From UBA9145 sp965227685 (GTDB lineage: Bacteria; Pseudomonadota; Gammaproteobacteria; Pseudomonadales; Pseudohongiellaceae), in NCBI GenBank assembly GCA_965227685.1, contig CBDDGA010000002.1, positions 1,798,001 to 1,862,000 of the forward strand: a stretch of DNA of 64,000 nucleotides, read 5' to 3'. The position numbers were made by a program, and so were the translations under genes. The notes beneath the pieces were generated by a model, which saw nothing but the letters and a program-made list of their open reading frames with translations, was not told the origin of the DNA and ran no database searches. Shown piece by piece: positions 1 through 7,495 of the stretch. How positions within the stretch are numbered: the first letter of the stretch is position 1; each line of letters starts with the position of its first letter.

Positions 1-784
1 TCGGCGTAATCAGTGAATATCTGCAATCGGTAGCACGGGATACCACTCCCTGCAAACATTGCACGTACATCTTCTTTGGCACTTTTCCATTGCGCGTAAC
101 TTCTTCATCGCAAGCAATTTCCTGCAGTTCCTGAAGCATTTCCTTCCAAATTCTCACAGCAGGATTCCAGAAACAAAAAACCTGTATAAGCCTGGCAAAG
201 AACAACCAGTCCAAATCCCGCGAACGTATATGTTGCAGCTCATGTTTGAGGACTATAGCCAGATCGCGTCGAGACAACAAAAGACTCGAAGGAAGCACAA
301 TATACTTCTTCCACAACAATCCGGTCGCAAAAGGTGTATCAATCTCTTCGGAATACAGGACTTCGAGTCCACCGATTTTTTTCAATAAATTACATCTGTT
401 TATCAACTTTCTAAGGTGCAGCACTTCCACGAAAATATTCAACAATCCAATCAGTACGCCCGTGACTAGCAGCAGCATCAGATACGAGGCTAGCTGAACG
501 TGAATGCCATTAAATGATGTGACCGAAGAAAATATTTGAGGATAGTTTAGAAATGGCAACTCAACTGTCATGGTCGAGGTATAGATAGAGACAGCGTAAA
601 TAGCAATGGCAGAGTTCAGGACGAAAAGCAGAAACAGTTTTGACAAATGCAAGGACGATGTAGCACTTCTGGCGACTCCTTGCATTTCTTCACAGGCCGC
701 AAGCAGTTTCCATGTGAACAATGCTACCATAAACAGCAGGTTCAAGTTTAGGTAACTCAAAATTAATAATTCAAATGAATTCAT
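1..784 (-). CDS. M56 family (BlaR1-like) membrane metalloprotease, 3' end cut by window edge
   Basis: The minus-strand frame opens at an ATG at 784 and stays open to base 1, so about 261 residues are visible and the C-terminus is missing. Hydrophobic segments lie near residues 3-22, 48-66 and 100-118. A zinc-protease motif HELQH is at residues 181-185, and EIACDE at 222-227 supplies the usual third ligand of M56 proteases. BlaR1/MecR1 proteins of this family sense a signal and cleave or inactivate a BlaI-type repressor. The start lies 42 bases after the stop of a BlaI-like gene on the same strand, the classic pairing. Whether a penicillin-binding sensor domain follows cannot be seen here. Family call is confident; the signal is unknown. 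Confidence 0.85.
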   Translation of the reverse strand, partial: MNSFELLILSYLNLNLLFMVALFTWKLLAACEEMQGVARSATSSLHLSKLFLLFVLNSAIAIYAVSIYTSTMTVELPFLNYPQIFSSVTSFNGIHVQLASYLMLLLVTGVLIGLLNIFVEVLHLRKLINRCNLLKKIGGLEVLYSEEIDTPFATGLLWKKYIVLPSSLLLSRRDLAIVLKHELQHIRSRDLDWLFFARLIQVFCFWNPAVRIWKEMLQELQEIACDEEVTRNGKVPKKMYVQCLQGVVSRATDCRYSLITP

Positions 785-826
785 GGTCTAACCTGACTCT
801 TTGATTCCAAAATGAAGTCTTCAAAT

Positions 827-1225
827 TTAATCTTCGCCTTCTGCTTCACTAATCTTCCTGGCCAGTTCATCGCGAATCTGCTCCAGTTCTTCCAGCGTCA
901 GCTTGTCGGTTTCAATTAGCCGCGTTGCTAAATCAATGGTGGCGCCATTAAATAGTTTGTCTACGATCTGTGTGAGAGCTTTCTCTTCGTACTCACTCTT
1001 GGATATAGCAGGAGAATAGAATCTTGTTTTTCCATCCAGCCGCGAATTAAGAAACCCTTTCTTATCCAATAGCCTGATAACTGCAGCAACGGTTGTGTAG
1101 GGCACCTCATCGGCGTTACTCATCTGATTCCGCACTTCACGCACCGTCGACTCTCCCAATGACCAGATGAGCTTCATAAAAATCAGTTCGGTCTGTGTCA
1201 GTAATTCCGATTTCTTGTTTCCCAT
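827..1225 (-). CDS. BlaI/MecI/CopY family transcriptional repressor
   Basis: 132 residues, the usual length of BlaI/MecI/CopY repressors. The N-terminal half is a winged helix (about residues 8-80), including the recognition-helix stretch VPYTTVAAVIRLLDKKG typical of the family. The acidic helical C-terminus (about 85-132) would be the dimerisation region cleaved by the partner protease. It precedes the M56 protease gene at 1-784 in the same direction, with a short gap suggesting one transcript. A strong inverted repeat at 1256-1302 upstream is the likely binding site, giving autoregulation. The true regulon is not shown by the sequence. Confidence 0.9.
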   Translation of the reverse strand: MGNKKSELLTQTELIFMKLIWSLGESTVREVRNQMSNADEVPYTTVAAVIRLLDKKGFLNSRLDGKTRFYSPAISKSEYEEKALTQIVDKLFNGATIDLATRLIETDKLTLEELEQIRDELARKISEAEGED

Positions 1226-1255
1226 TACTCAATGTCTTTTTCTGGTTTGTTGACT

Positions 1256-1302
1256 TATCTACGTATATATACGTATTATGTCAGCGTATATATACGTAGA
1301 TA
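1256..1302. promoter_or_regulatory. Inverted repeat, probable operator of the BlaI-like repressor
   Basis: Two 18-base arms, 1256-1273 and 1285-1302, are exact reverse complements separated by 11 bases. Each arm holds an AT-rich palindrome (TACGTATATATACGTA at 1260-1275 and CGTATATATACG at 1285-1296). The repeat lies 31 bases upstream of the repressor start and in the shared spacer with the divergent NHL gene, so it could control both. BlaI-family sites are short dyads often present in two copies; this fits in form, although the core is not the TACAnnTGTA of the staphylococcal site. Confidence 0.65.
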
Positions 1303-1374
1303 GTATAGGACTGTGGGCAAGCTCTCAAGTCCTGAAATATCAATAATAATCAATATGTTATGAAGGGCTTCGAT

Positions 1375-2565
1375 ATGAGCATTGGTAAAAAGAAGTTGAT
1401 CTTCTCACTTTCCGGACTATTGCTGCTGGCTGTGTTTGGACTGACTCAAAGCAAACTGAATGAATCAGTTGCAGAGAGTACAGCCAGGGTTGCACCGAAC
1501 TTTCAGGTTGATCCCTTCTGGCCGAAACCCCTTCCCAATCACTGGATAACTGGCAATGCCATCGGGGTTGCCGTTGATGAACGGGATCACGTGTTTATTG
1601 TTCATCGAAATCAGGAAGAAATTTTTCTAAGTGGGGGCAGAGAAATTGGTCTAGCTGCTGGCGTTAGCGATTGTTGTAGCCCTGCTCCGCCTGTCCTTGA
1701 ATTTGATCCGGAGGGAAATCTGGTTAGTGCCTGGGGTGGCCCAGGTGAAGGTTACACCTGGCCCGCTTCCAACCACGGAATAGAAGTAGCACCGAATGGG
1801 AATATCTGGATCGGCGGTAATGGCGCCGGGGATTCTCATATCCTGGTGTTCAGCCGTGATGGTCAGTTCATTGATGAAATTGGTGAACCCGGTAATGGTG
1901 CAGATAGCAATAGCACAGAGCACTTTGCCCAGGTCGCCGAGATAGCGATCGATCCCGTTGCCAACGAAGCCTACATCGCAGATGGCTATATTAATAAGCG
2001 AGTCGCCGTACTTGATGCAACCACAGGTGCGTTTAAGCGGTTCTGGGGCGCTTACGGGAATATCCCCGCTGATGATCGTGTCACTTACACACCAGGTGAA
2101 CCACTTCCAACTCAATTCCGTGGTCCAGTGCATTGCGCAGAACCGTCCCGTGATGGACTGGTTTATGTCTGCGATAGAGGCGCTGATCGAATTCAGGTAT
2201 TTCGCACAGATGGAAGCTTCGTCGAAGAAAAGTTGGTAATGCCAAATACCACCGTACAAGGATCCACCTGGGATATAGCCTTTTCAAAAGATGAAGATCA
2301 GAAATATATCTACCTTGCAGATGGGCAGAATCATCGGGTGCATATCATTGAGAGAGAAACCCTGGAGATTCTGACCACCTTCGGTGATGGAGGTCGAGCA
2401 CCTGGTCTTTTCTTTGCTGTGCACAGCATAGCCACCGATTCCAAAGGAAATATCTACACAACGGAAACCTACGATGGTCGCCGACTACAGAAATTCGTAT
2501 ATCAGGGGCTAAAGGCCGTAACGGCAGAAAATTCTGGAGCGCCCTGGCCAGTAGATAAGCTTTGA
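1375..2565 (+). CDS. Exported NHL-repeat six-bladed beta-propeller protein
   Basis: About 396 residues. I choose the ATG at 1375 rather than the in-frame ATG at 1360 because GAAGGG lies 7 bases upstream. The N-terminus (MSIGKKKLIF followed by a hydrophobic stretch) is a signal peptide. The rest shows repeated propeller blades of the NHL type, such as IGVAVDERDHVFIVHR, GIEVAPNGNIWIGG and IATDSKGNIYTTET, with a cysteine pair (DCCSP) near residue 100. Proteins like this are annotated as NHL or peptidyl-amidating-lyase-like; no catalytic assignment can be made. It is transcribed divergently from the blaI-like gene across the operator region. Confidence 0.8.
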   Translation: MSIGKKKLIFSLSGLLLLAVFGLTQSKLNESVAESTARVAPNFQVDPFWPKPLPNHWITGNAIGVAVDERDHVFIVHRNQEEIFLSGGREIGLAAGVSDCCSPAPPVLEFDPEGNLVSAWGGPGEGYTWPASNHGIEVAPNGNIWIGGNGAGDSHILVFSRDGQFIDEIGEPGNGADSNSTEHFAQVAEIAIDPVANEAYIADGYINKRVAVLDATTGAFKRFWGAYGNIPADDRVTYTPGEPLPTQFRGPVHCAEPSRDGLVYVCDRGADRIQVFRTDGSFVEEKLVMPNTTVQGSTWDIAFSKDEDQKYIYLADGQNHRVHIIERETLEILTTFGDGGRAPGLFFAVHSIATDSKGNIYTTETYDGRRLQKFVYQGLKAVTAENSGAPWPVDKL

Positions 2566-2580
2566 AAAAAGCTTGTCAGT

Positions 2581-2628
2581 GATGGGGCCGGAGAAAGAAC
2601 TTAATCTCCTCTTGGCTCTGGCCCCATC
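2581..2628 (+). terminator. Probable terminator hairpin after the NHL gene
   Basis: GATGGGGCCGGAG (2581-2593) pairs with CTCTGGCCCCATC (2616-2628) with one mismatch; the loop is 22 bases. It lies 16 bases after the stop codon and is followed by CCTTTTACC, a weak T tract. Confidence 0.55.
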
Positions 2629-2763
2629 CCTTTTACCCCTTCATAGTCATCAAGATTTTGTATTGACAGATGAATGATTCTGCTAATTTCAGAACCATTG
2701 ATATTCTCCGAAAATACAGGCCTAATTCTTCGGACATTCTTATTAGTTTGATGCAAGAAAACA

Positions 2764-4908
2764 ATGTCCTGTATTGCTCGCTTAATTCAGTGCACCGGTG
2801 CCTTGGCCCTTTGCTCATCGGCTTACTCCCAAACAACTGCAGTAAGCACAGATCTCGACATTCATATTCCGACTCTTGCCCAGAGCTCAATCGTGACAAG
2901 CGCAGAGCTCAACTATCAGGGGTCAAATTGGCAGCTCATTGTTGGCGATAGTGTAGAGCTAACTGACTCCACTGCGGCTGCAGCCACCTTCGATGGCTCA
3001 ATGCTAACAATTGAATGCTTGGTTTATTCTGGCAATAGCTACAGAGCATCATTTGAGCAATCTTCCAGTGATGCTATGGGCGCTTATTTCAGCCTTTTTA
3101 ATGCCGAAGACAATCCAGATTGCGCTACAGACCTGAATGTAATCCCTGCTTTACTGCCAGCACCTGTCGCCCCCTACGAATTGGAAGACACATCGACGCT
3201 TCTGGCATCCGTCAGCTCAAGACTGGAAGGACTCAGCATTGCAGATTTTTTCGAAGAAGCGTTTACCATAATTCGTACACGCGACACTGACCAGCGCATT
3301 GCCGACGGTGTGCTGGACGAATACGATGTAGGCACTGCGCAACTCACCAACAAGTCTGATGAGTATTATTTTCAGACGAAAGAGATTCAGTCCCTGGTTA
3401 AGGAGCTTCTACAAAGCTATGACAGGGATGCTCTGGCTGCCCAGGAGCAGCTCTCTTATGACATCTATCTAGACCACCTGGAAAAAGAACTGGAGTGGGC
3501 GGAGTACCGTGATTACGAGTATCCGGCGACCTATGGCTTTTTCGGTTTACCAGGAAGCACGGAGCAATTTTTCACCCGAATTTTTACCATTTCAGATGCT
3601 CGCGAGGCTCAGCTATATCTGGCATTACTCAACCAGGTAGATCGTCGCTTTGACCAGATCAGCGAGCTGCTCATCGCCAGACAAAATGCAGGCATTATTG
3701 AGCCCTCTGTTACCCTGGGTTTTTCGCAGTCTCTGGTTGCAGCGATGGGATCCAGTGCTGCCACATCAACTACCTACTATCAGGCCTTCGAAGAAAGACT
3801 CGATGAACTTGATAATATCTCCGTCGCTGAGAAAGTCATTCTTCGTGAACAGGCAGTTCAGGTTATTGAAGAGAAGGTGTTGCCCGCCTATCAGGAACTG
3901 GCTATTCAGATGCAGAATCTGTTGCCATTGGCGCCAGCCAATATTGGTTTTGGACAGTTCCCGGGTGGAGACAAGTTCTACGAATTTGTTGTTCGATTTT
4001 ATACATCAAGCGACATGACCCCCAATGATGTTTACCTAATGGGTCTGCAGGAACTGGCAAGAATACACGACGAGCTTGATGTATTGTTTAATCAACTGGG
4101 TTACCCGAGCTGGGAGTCTCTGGCTCAAAAATGGGTGCGTGTGGATCAGGACAGCGGGACGATTCTTGCAGAGAATGCATTGAGTTTTCATCAGCAACTG
4201 ATCGATGAGACTTATGAGAAGCTTGGAGACTACTTCTCACTCTTGCCAGAACAAAGGGTAGCAGTTGCCGGAGACATGTTTGGTGGTTTCTATATAACAG
4301 GCACCGAAGACGGTAGTCGGCCAGGTACCTTCTATGCAGACAATGACTCCGATCAGGCCTACACCACTTTGCCATCGCTTACCTACCATGAAGCTGTTCC
4401 CGGTCATCATTTACAGATTGCGCTGGCGCTGGAGTTGGATCTTCCAGAATTTCGACGAAAACAACGACTGACTTCCTACACGGAAGGCTGGGCCCTGTAT
4501 GCTGAACGGCTGGCCTCCGATTTGGGTTGGTATGAAGACGATATCTACGGGGATCTGGGGCGGTTGCAATTTGAAGCCTTGAGAGCCGCTCGTCTCATCG
4601 TTGACACAGGTATTCATTCATTAGGTTGGACTTACAACCAGGCAGACACCGCTCATATTTTTAATGTCGGCTACCCTGGATCGATTGCCCGTTACAGTGT
4701 CTGGCCCGGACAAGCCACAGCCTATACTACAGGCATGGTAAAAATTCTTGAGCTTAGAGATCGTGCACAAAGTGAGCTGGGCGAACTCTACGATATCAAG
4801 GATTTTCACGCTGTGGTGACGGGCAATGGCTCAATGCCTCTGAATATTCTGGAAAATGTAGTGGATAGCTATATTGCAGAAAAATCCGCGATGGCTAACG
4901 GCCAGTAG
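2764..4908 (+). CDS. DUF885 family exported metallopeptidase-like protein
   Basis: 714 residues with an N-terminal signal sequence (about residues 1-22, hydrophobic, ending near SSAYSQ). Residues 542-549 read HEAVPGHH, the hallmark of the DUF885 family, whose fold and HExxxGHH-like motif suggest a zinc peptidase. A second conserved element, TEGWALYAE with E574, follows as in gluzincin-type enzymes. Length is slightly above the usual ~600 residues because of an extra N-terminal region of about 110 residues with no recognisable domain. The substrate is unknown; a secreted peptidase or carboxypeptidase role in the periplasm is an inference. It is probably monocistronic. Confidence 0.85.
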   Translation: MSCIARLIQCTGALALCSSAYSQTTAVSTDLDIHIPTLAQSSIVTSAELNYQGSNWQLIVGDSVELTDSTAAAATFDGSMLTIECLVYSGNSYRASFEQSSSDAMGAYFSLFNAEDNPDCATDLNVIPALLPAPVAPYELEDTSTLLASVSSRLEGLSIADFFEEAFTIIRTRDTDQRIADGVLDEYDVGTAQLTNKSDEYYFQTKEIQSLVKELLQSYDRDALAAQEQLSYDIYLDHLEKELEWAEYRDYEYPATYGFFGLPGSTEQFFTRIFTISDAREAQLYLALLNQVDRRFDQISELLIARQNAGIIEPSVTLGFSQSLVAAMGSSAATSTTYYQAFEERLDELDNISVAEKVILREQAVQVIEEKVLPAYQELAIQMQNLLPLAPANIGFGQFPGGDKFYEFVVRFYTSSDMTPNDVYLMGLQELARIHDELDVLFNQLGYPSWESLAQKWVRVDQDSGTILAENALSFHQQLIDETYEKLGDYFSLLPEQRVAVAGDMFGGFYITGTEDGSRPGTFYADNDSDQAYTTLPSLTYHEAVPGHHLQIALALELDLPEFRRKQRLTSYTEGWALYAERLASDLGWYEDDIYGDLGRLQFEALRAARLIVDTGIHSLGWTYNQADTAHIFNVGYPGSIARYSVWPGQATAYTTGMVKILELRDRAQSELGELYDIKDFHAVVTGNGSMPLNILENVVDSYIAEKSAMANGQ

Positions 4909-4953
4909 GTCATTCGTGGTCTGATATCAGGTGACTGTCGAACTGCAATGCCC

Positions 4954-5523
4954 CTAAACCTGTTCTTCGTCGGATTGTTCAGGTTCCCAGGGCAACCCCA
5001 AAACCTTGCCATAGTGCTTTGCTAATTTCTCCCAACCGTACTCCATTGCTGCTTCTGCTAACACTGGACCTATGGCATAGCCATCCATGAGTATTTCGAC
5101 AAAGTCGAGACACATATGCCAGCCAGCTGCAGAAGGAGTAATCCATTGTTCTTCATTGACAGTGTGACGGAGAGTAAGCTTTGTGCCTCCTCCTTTATCT
5201 TGCTCCAGTTCCCAGTGCAATCGGTGCTCCGAACCCCAGCTATATTCCAGAACCTTGTTCTCCACTACTTGCAGAACTTCACTTTCATAGAGTTCAGGCG
5301 TACTCCCGTCTGTCATTCTCAGGGTAACTGGCCCCGGTGAATCCAGCTTTCGATCGGGTTCAAAAGGCGCCCAGTGCACAATCTTTTTTGGTTCGGTCAT
5401 AGCCGACCAGACCTTATCTACTCCATGGCTAAAATGGCGGATAAAAACCAATGTAGACTGGCCTTCTCCTTTTTCGCACTCCACTTCACAGGGTGGCGAT
5501 GGTTGGTAGTCTTCCAATCGCAT
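4954..5523 (-). CDS. SRPBCC (AHSA1-like) domain protein
   Basis: 189 residues from the ATG at 5523, which has AGGAGA 9 bases upstream and sits 4 bases after the stop of the ArsR-type gene; longer in-frame starts would overlap that gene heavily. The sequence FIRHFSHGVDKVWSAMTEP near the N-terminus and W-rich strands in the middle are typical of the Aha1/START-like fold that binds hydrophobic ligands. SRPBCC proteins are very often encoded directly after a small ArsR repressor, as here, and the pair is likely translated together. The ligand is not known. Confidence 0.85.
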   Translation of the reverse strand: MRLEDYQPSPPCEVECEKGEGQSTLVFIRHFSHGVDKVWSAMTEPKKIVHWAPFEPDRKLDSPGPVTLRMTDGSTPELYESEVLQVVENKVLEYSWGSEHRLHWELEQDKGGGTKLTLRHTVNEEQWITPSAAGWHMCLDFVEILMDGYAIGPVLAEAAMEYGWEKLAKHYGKVLGLPWEPEQSDEEQV

Positions 5524-5527
5524 CGGT

Positions 5528-5836
5528 TCAGTTCTCCTCATCAAGAAATTTTTCCAGCGCATCCAGACTCTTGTTCCACAGAATACGATAGTTCTGTATC
5601 CAGGCATCGAGCTCACGAAACGGCTTACTCTCAAGGCGATAGATCCGTTGCTGGGCCACGGAATCACACTGCACGATACCCGCTTCTCTAAGTACCCGCA
5701 GATGTTTGGAAACCGTTGGCTGACTGGTATTGAGATGGGTCACCAGGTCGCTAACTGAGCGCGGCTCTTCCAACAGTGCCTCAACTATCTGCATACGCCT
5801 GGGCTCACCAATGGTATTGAGTATTTGCACATCCAT
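5528..5836 (-). CDS. ArsR family winged-helix transcriptional regulator
   Basis: 102 residues. The pattern ILNTIGEPRRMQIVEALLEE followed by SVSDLVTHLNTSQPTVSKHLRVLREAGIV is the classic ArsR helix-turn-helix. No clustered cysteines for metal sensing are present, so this belongs to the non-metal ArsR group that accompanies SRPBCC proteins. It is the first gene of a two-gene operon with the SRPBCC gene (stop-to-start gap of 4 bases). A palindrome 19 bases upstream is a likely own operator. Confidence 0.9.
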   Translation of the reverse strand: MDVQILNTIGEPRRMQIVEALLEEPRSVSDLVTHLNTSQPTVSKHLRVLREAGIVQCDSVAQQRIYRLESKPFRELDAWIQNYRILWNKSLDALEKFLDEEN

Positions 5837-5854
5837 GGCTTTATATACTTCCTT

Positions 5855-5866
5855 AGGTATATACCT
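5855..5866. promoter_or_regulatory. Palindrome AGGTATATACCT, candidate ArsR operator
   Basis: A perfect 12-base palindrome lies 19 bases upstream of the ArsR start codon, inside the divergent spacer shared with the membrane protein gene at 6029. Position and symmetry fit an autoregulatory site; binding is inferred. Confidence 0.5.
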
Positions 5867-6028
5867 GTCAAGGAATATTGAGTTAATTCAGAGCAACAAA
5901 CCTCTTCCTGCCCAGTAATATCTGGCAGCCCCACCTGCGCTACTGAACCGAAAAAACCCTGAAGTGCATCCAAAGCCCACCGATGTGTATCTATATAAGG
6001 CAGACCTTCAATAAAACAGGAGATCGAA

Positions 6029-6430
6029 ATGGAAAACATTGGACTGGGAGCCGGACTTGTAGTCCTGAGTTTCTGGCTGTTCGTCGCCGCTGTTTCCGTG
6101 GCTGGCATCTGGGATGGTGTGAAAAAGCGGGAACAGAAGCATGAGACCTTTCGGCGCATACTGGAGAGCAACCAGGATCTCGATGAAAAGACCCTGGGAA
6201 AACTCATGTCGCTGGTAGGTGGCAGTGGTCGTCCGGACCGGGATTTCAAAATTGCAGCAATGTGGATTCTGCCGATTGCACCCGGTTTTGGCGTATTCGC
6301 CTACTTCATCTCAATGGTCGCGGAGGAAGCTTTTTACCCATTACTGGGGGTCGCCGTCATTCTGTTGTTCATGGGCATTGGATTCTGGATCGCCGGTGAA
6401 ATTACCAGGCGCTGGTATCTGGAAGACTAG
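6029..6430 (+). CDS. Inner membrane protein of unknown function
   Basis: 133 residues with a good ribosome site (CAGGAG about 8 bases before the ATG). Hydrophobic segments at about residues 5-27, 73-95 and 100-122 suggest three membrane spans, with a charged loop rich in K, E and R (residues 30-62) probably in the cytoplasm. No named family recognised with certainty. It lies just upstream of the ECF sigma factor gene (29-base gap) in the same direction, so the three genes 6029-7382 may form one operon. Confidence 0.7.
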   Translation: MENIGLGAGLVVLSFWLFVAAVSVAGIWDGVKKREQKHETFRRILESNQDLDEKTLGKLMSLVGGSGRPDRDFKIAAMWILPIAPGFGVFAYFISMVAEEAFYPLLGVAVILLFMGIGFWIAGEITRRWYLED

Positions 6431-6459
6431 GAAACCCGAATCCGCAGAGTAAGAAACTC

Positions 6460-7023
6460 TTGAATAGAGCAAAAGACTACTACCCGGACTGCCCCGAAGC
6501 GCTAATTGTAAATCTTGCGCGGAGCGGAGACCGTAACGCATTTGCTGAATTGGTACGACGACACCAGTCTTCGGTACGTAACCTGATGCGGCGCTTTTCA
6601 AGAGACAACAACCTTGCTGATGATCTTGCACAACAAACTTTCCTTCGCGTCTGGATGAATCTGAAAAGCCTGAAAGAGGCAAAGGCTTTCGCAGGTTGGT
6701 TAAAGAAAATTGCTGTTTCCATCTGGCTGCAGCATCTCAGGAAAAACGATGTCATGAACCTTAGCGAAGAGTGGGATGATGATCAGGTAACTACAGACAC
6801 TCCTGGTCTGGCCATGGATCTAAGTCAGGCACTGGCGACGCTTCCTGAATCGGTTCGTTTATGCCTGGTACTCTCCTACCAGGAAGGAATGAGCCATGAA
6901 GAAATCAGCAATGCAACAGAGCTTCCTCTTGGCACTACAAAATCGCATATTAAACGAGGCTCTGAAAAGCTGAGAATACTTTTGGCTGCTTACCGCGATA
7001 AAAATGCGGAGACCGAATCATGA
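6460..7023 (+). CDS. ECF-type sigma-70 family RNA polymerase sigma factor
   Basis: 187 residues starting at TTG. Region 2 covers about residues 20-85 (ADDLAQQTFLRVWMNLKSL is the promoter-melting part) and region 4 about residues 120-175 (YQEGMSHEEISNATELPLGTTKSHIKRG, a helix-turn-helix). The 3' end overlaps the next gene by 4 bases (ATGA), so the two are translationally coupled. The coupled product is a small membrane protein in the place where an anti-sigma factor is normally found. The regulon cannot be read from the sequence. Confidence 0.88.
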   Translation: MNRAKDYYPDCPEALIVNLARSGDRNAFAELVRRHQSSVRNLMRRFSRDNNLADDLAQQTFLRVWMNLKSLKEAKAFAGWLKKIAVSIWLQHLRKNDVMNLSEEWDDDQVTTDTPGLAMDLSQALATLPESVRLCLVLSYQEGMSHEEISNATELPLGTTKSHIKRGSEKLRILLAAYRDKNAETES

Positions 7024-7382
7024 CCGAAGACAGAGATCCATTCCTACAAACCTTATTTGCAGAAGATCAGCAAGAGCTCGCCGGTGATGCATTCATTGAA
7101 GATGTGATGGCGAAGACCCGTAATATAAGGCGCAATCTTTATCTCACCTTCGCTGCCTCTATTCTTGCATTTGTCGTTATTGCACTGATAGCAGAATGGC
7201 CGTTGCTCGGTCTCGCTATTACATTTAGCGAAGTCCTGGGAATGGAACTTGTCAACTTTGGCAACAGCACAATCAGCTGGGTGCTTTTGCCAATAAATAA
7301 TCTGGCCACTCTACTGGTATTACTCTGGCGGGTTGTGCTTATAGCCTGGAATCGCGCCTCATCCGCATCCTATATCAGCTAA
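7020..7382 (+). CDS. Small membrane protein coupled to the sigma factor (putative anti-sigma partner)
   Basis: 120 residues. The start codon overlaps the stop of the sigma factor gene (ATGA at 7020-7023). An acidic soluble N-terminus of about 40 residues precedes two hydrophobic stretches (about 44-75 and 84-110). A cytoplasmic N-terminus plus membrane spans matches the layout of membrane anti-sigma factors, but I see no ZAS zinc motif or other named domain. The anti-sigma role is inferred from position. Confidence 0.65.
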   Translation: MTEDRDPFLQTLFAEDQQELAGDAFIEDVMAKTRNIRRNLYLTFAASILAFVVIALIAEWPLLGLAITFSEVLGMELVNFGNSTISWVLLPINNLATLLVLLWRVVLIAWNRASSASYIS

Positions 7383-7495
7383 TCTGGCTCGCAATCCAAT
7401 AAAGCACGAACCAGCTAAAGCCCCTTATCGCTCGCTAAGTTCGAGTGTGTTAGCTTATACCCCATTACGCCCAGAGAAGTTGCGAAGGAATCAGA

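Noticed and set aside
1651..2259. 202-residue minus-strand frame inside the NHL gene
   Set aside because: Fully inside a gene with clear propeller repeats and a signal peptide; no family features of its own.
5785..6249. 154-residue minus-strand frame over the ArsR end and the membrane protein
   Set aside because: Conflicts with two better genes and with the palindrome spacer; no motif.
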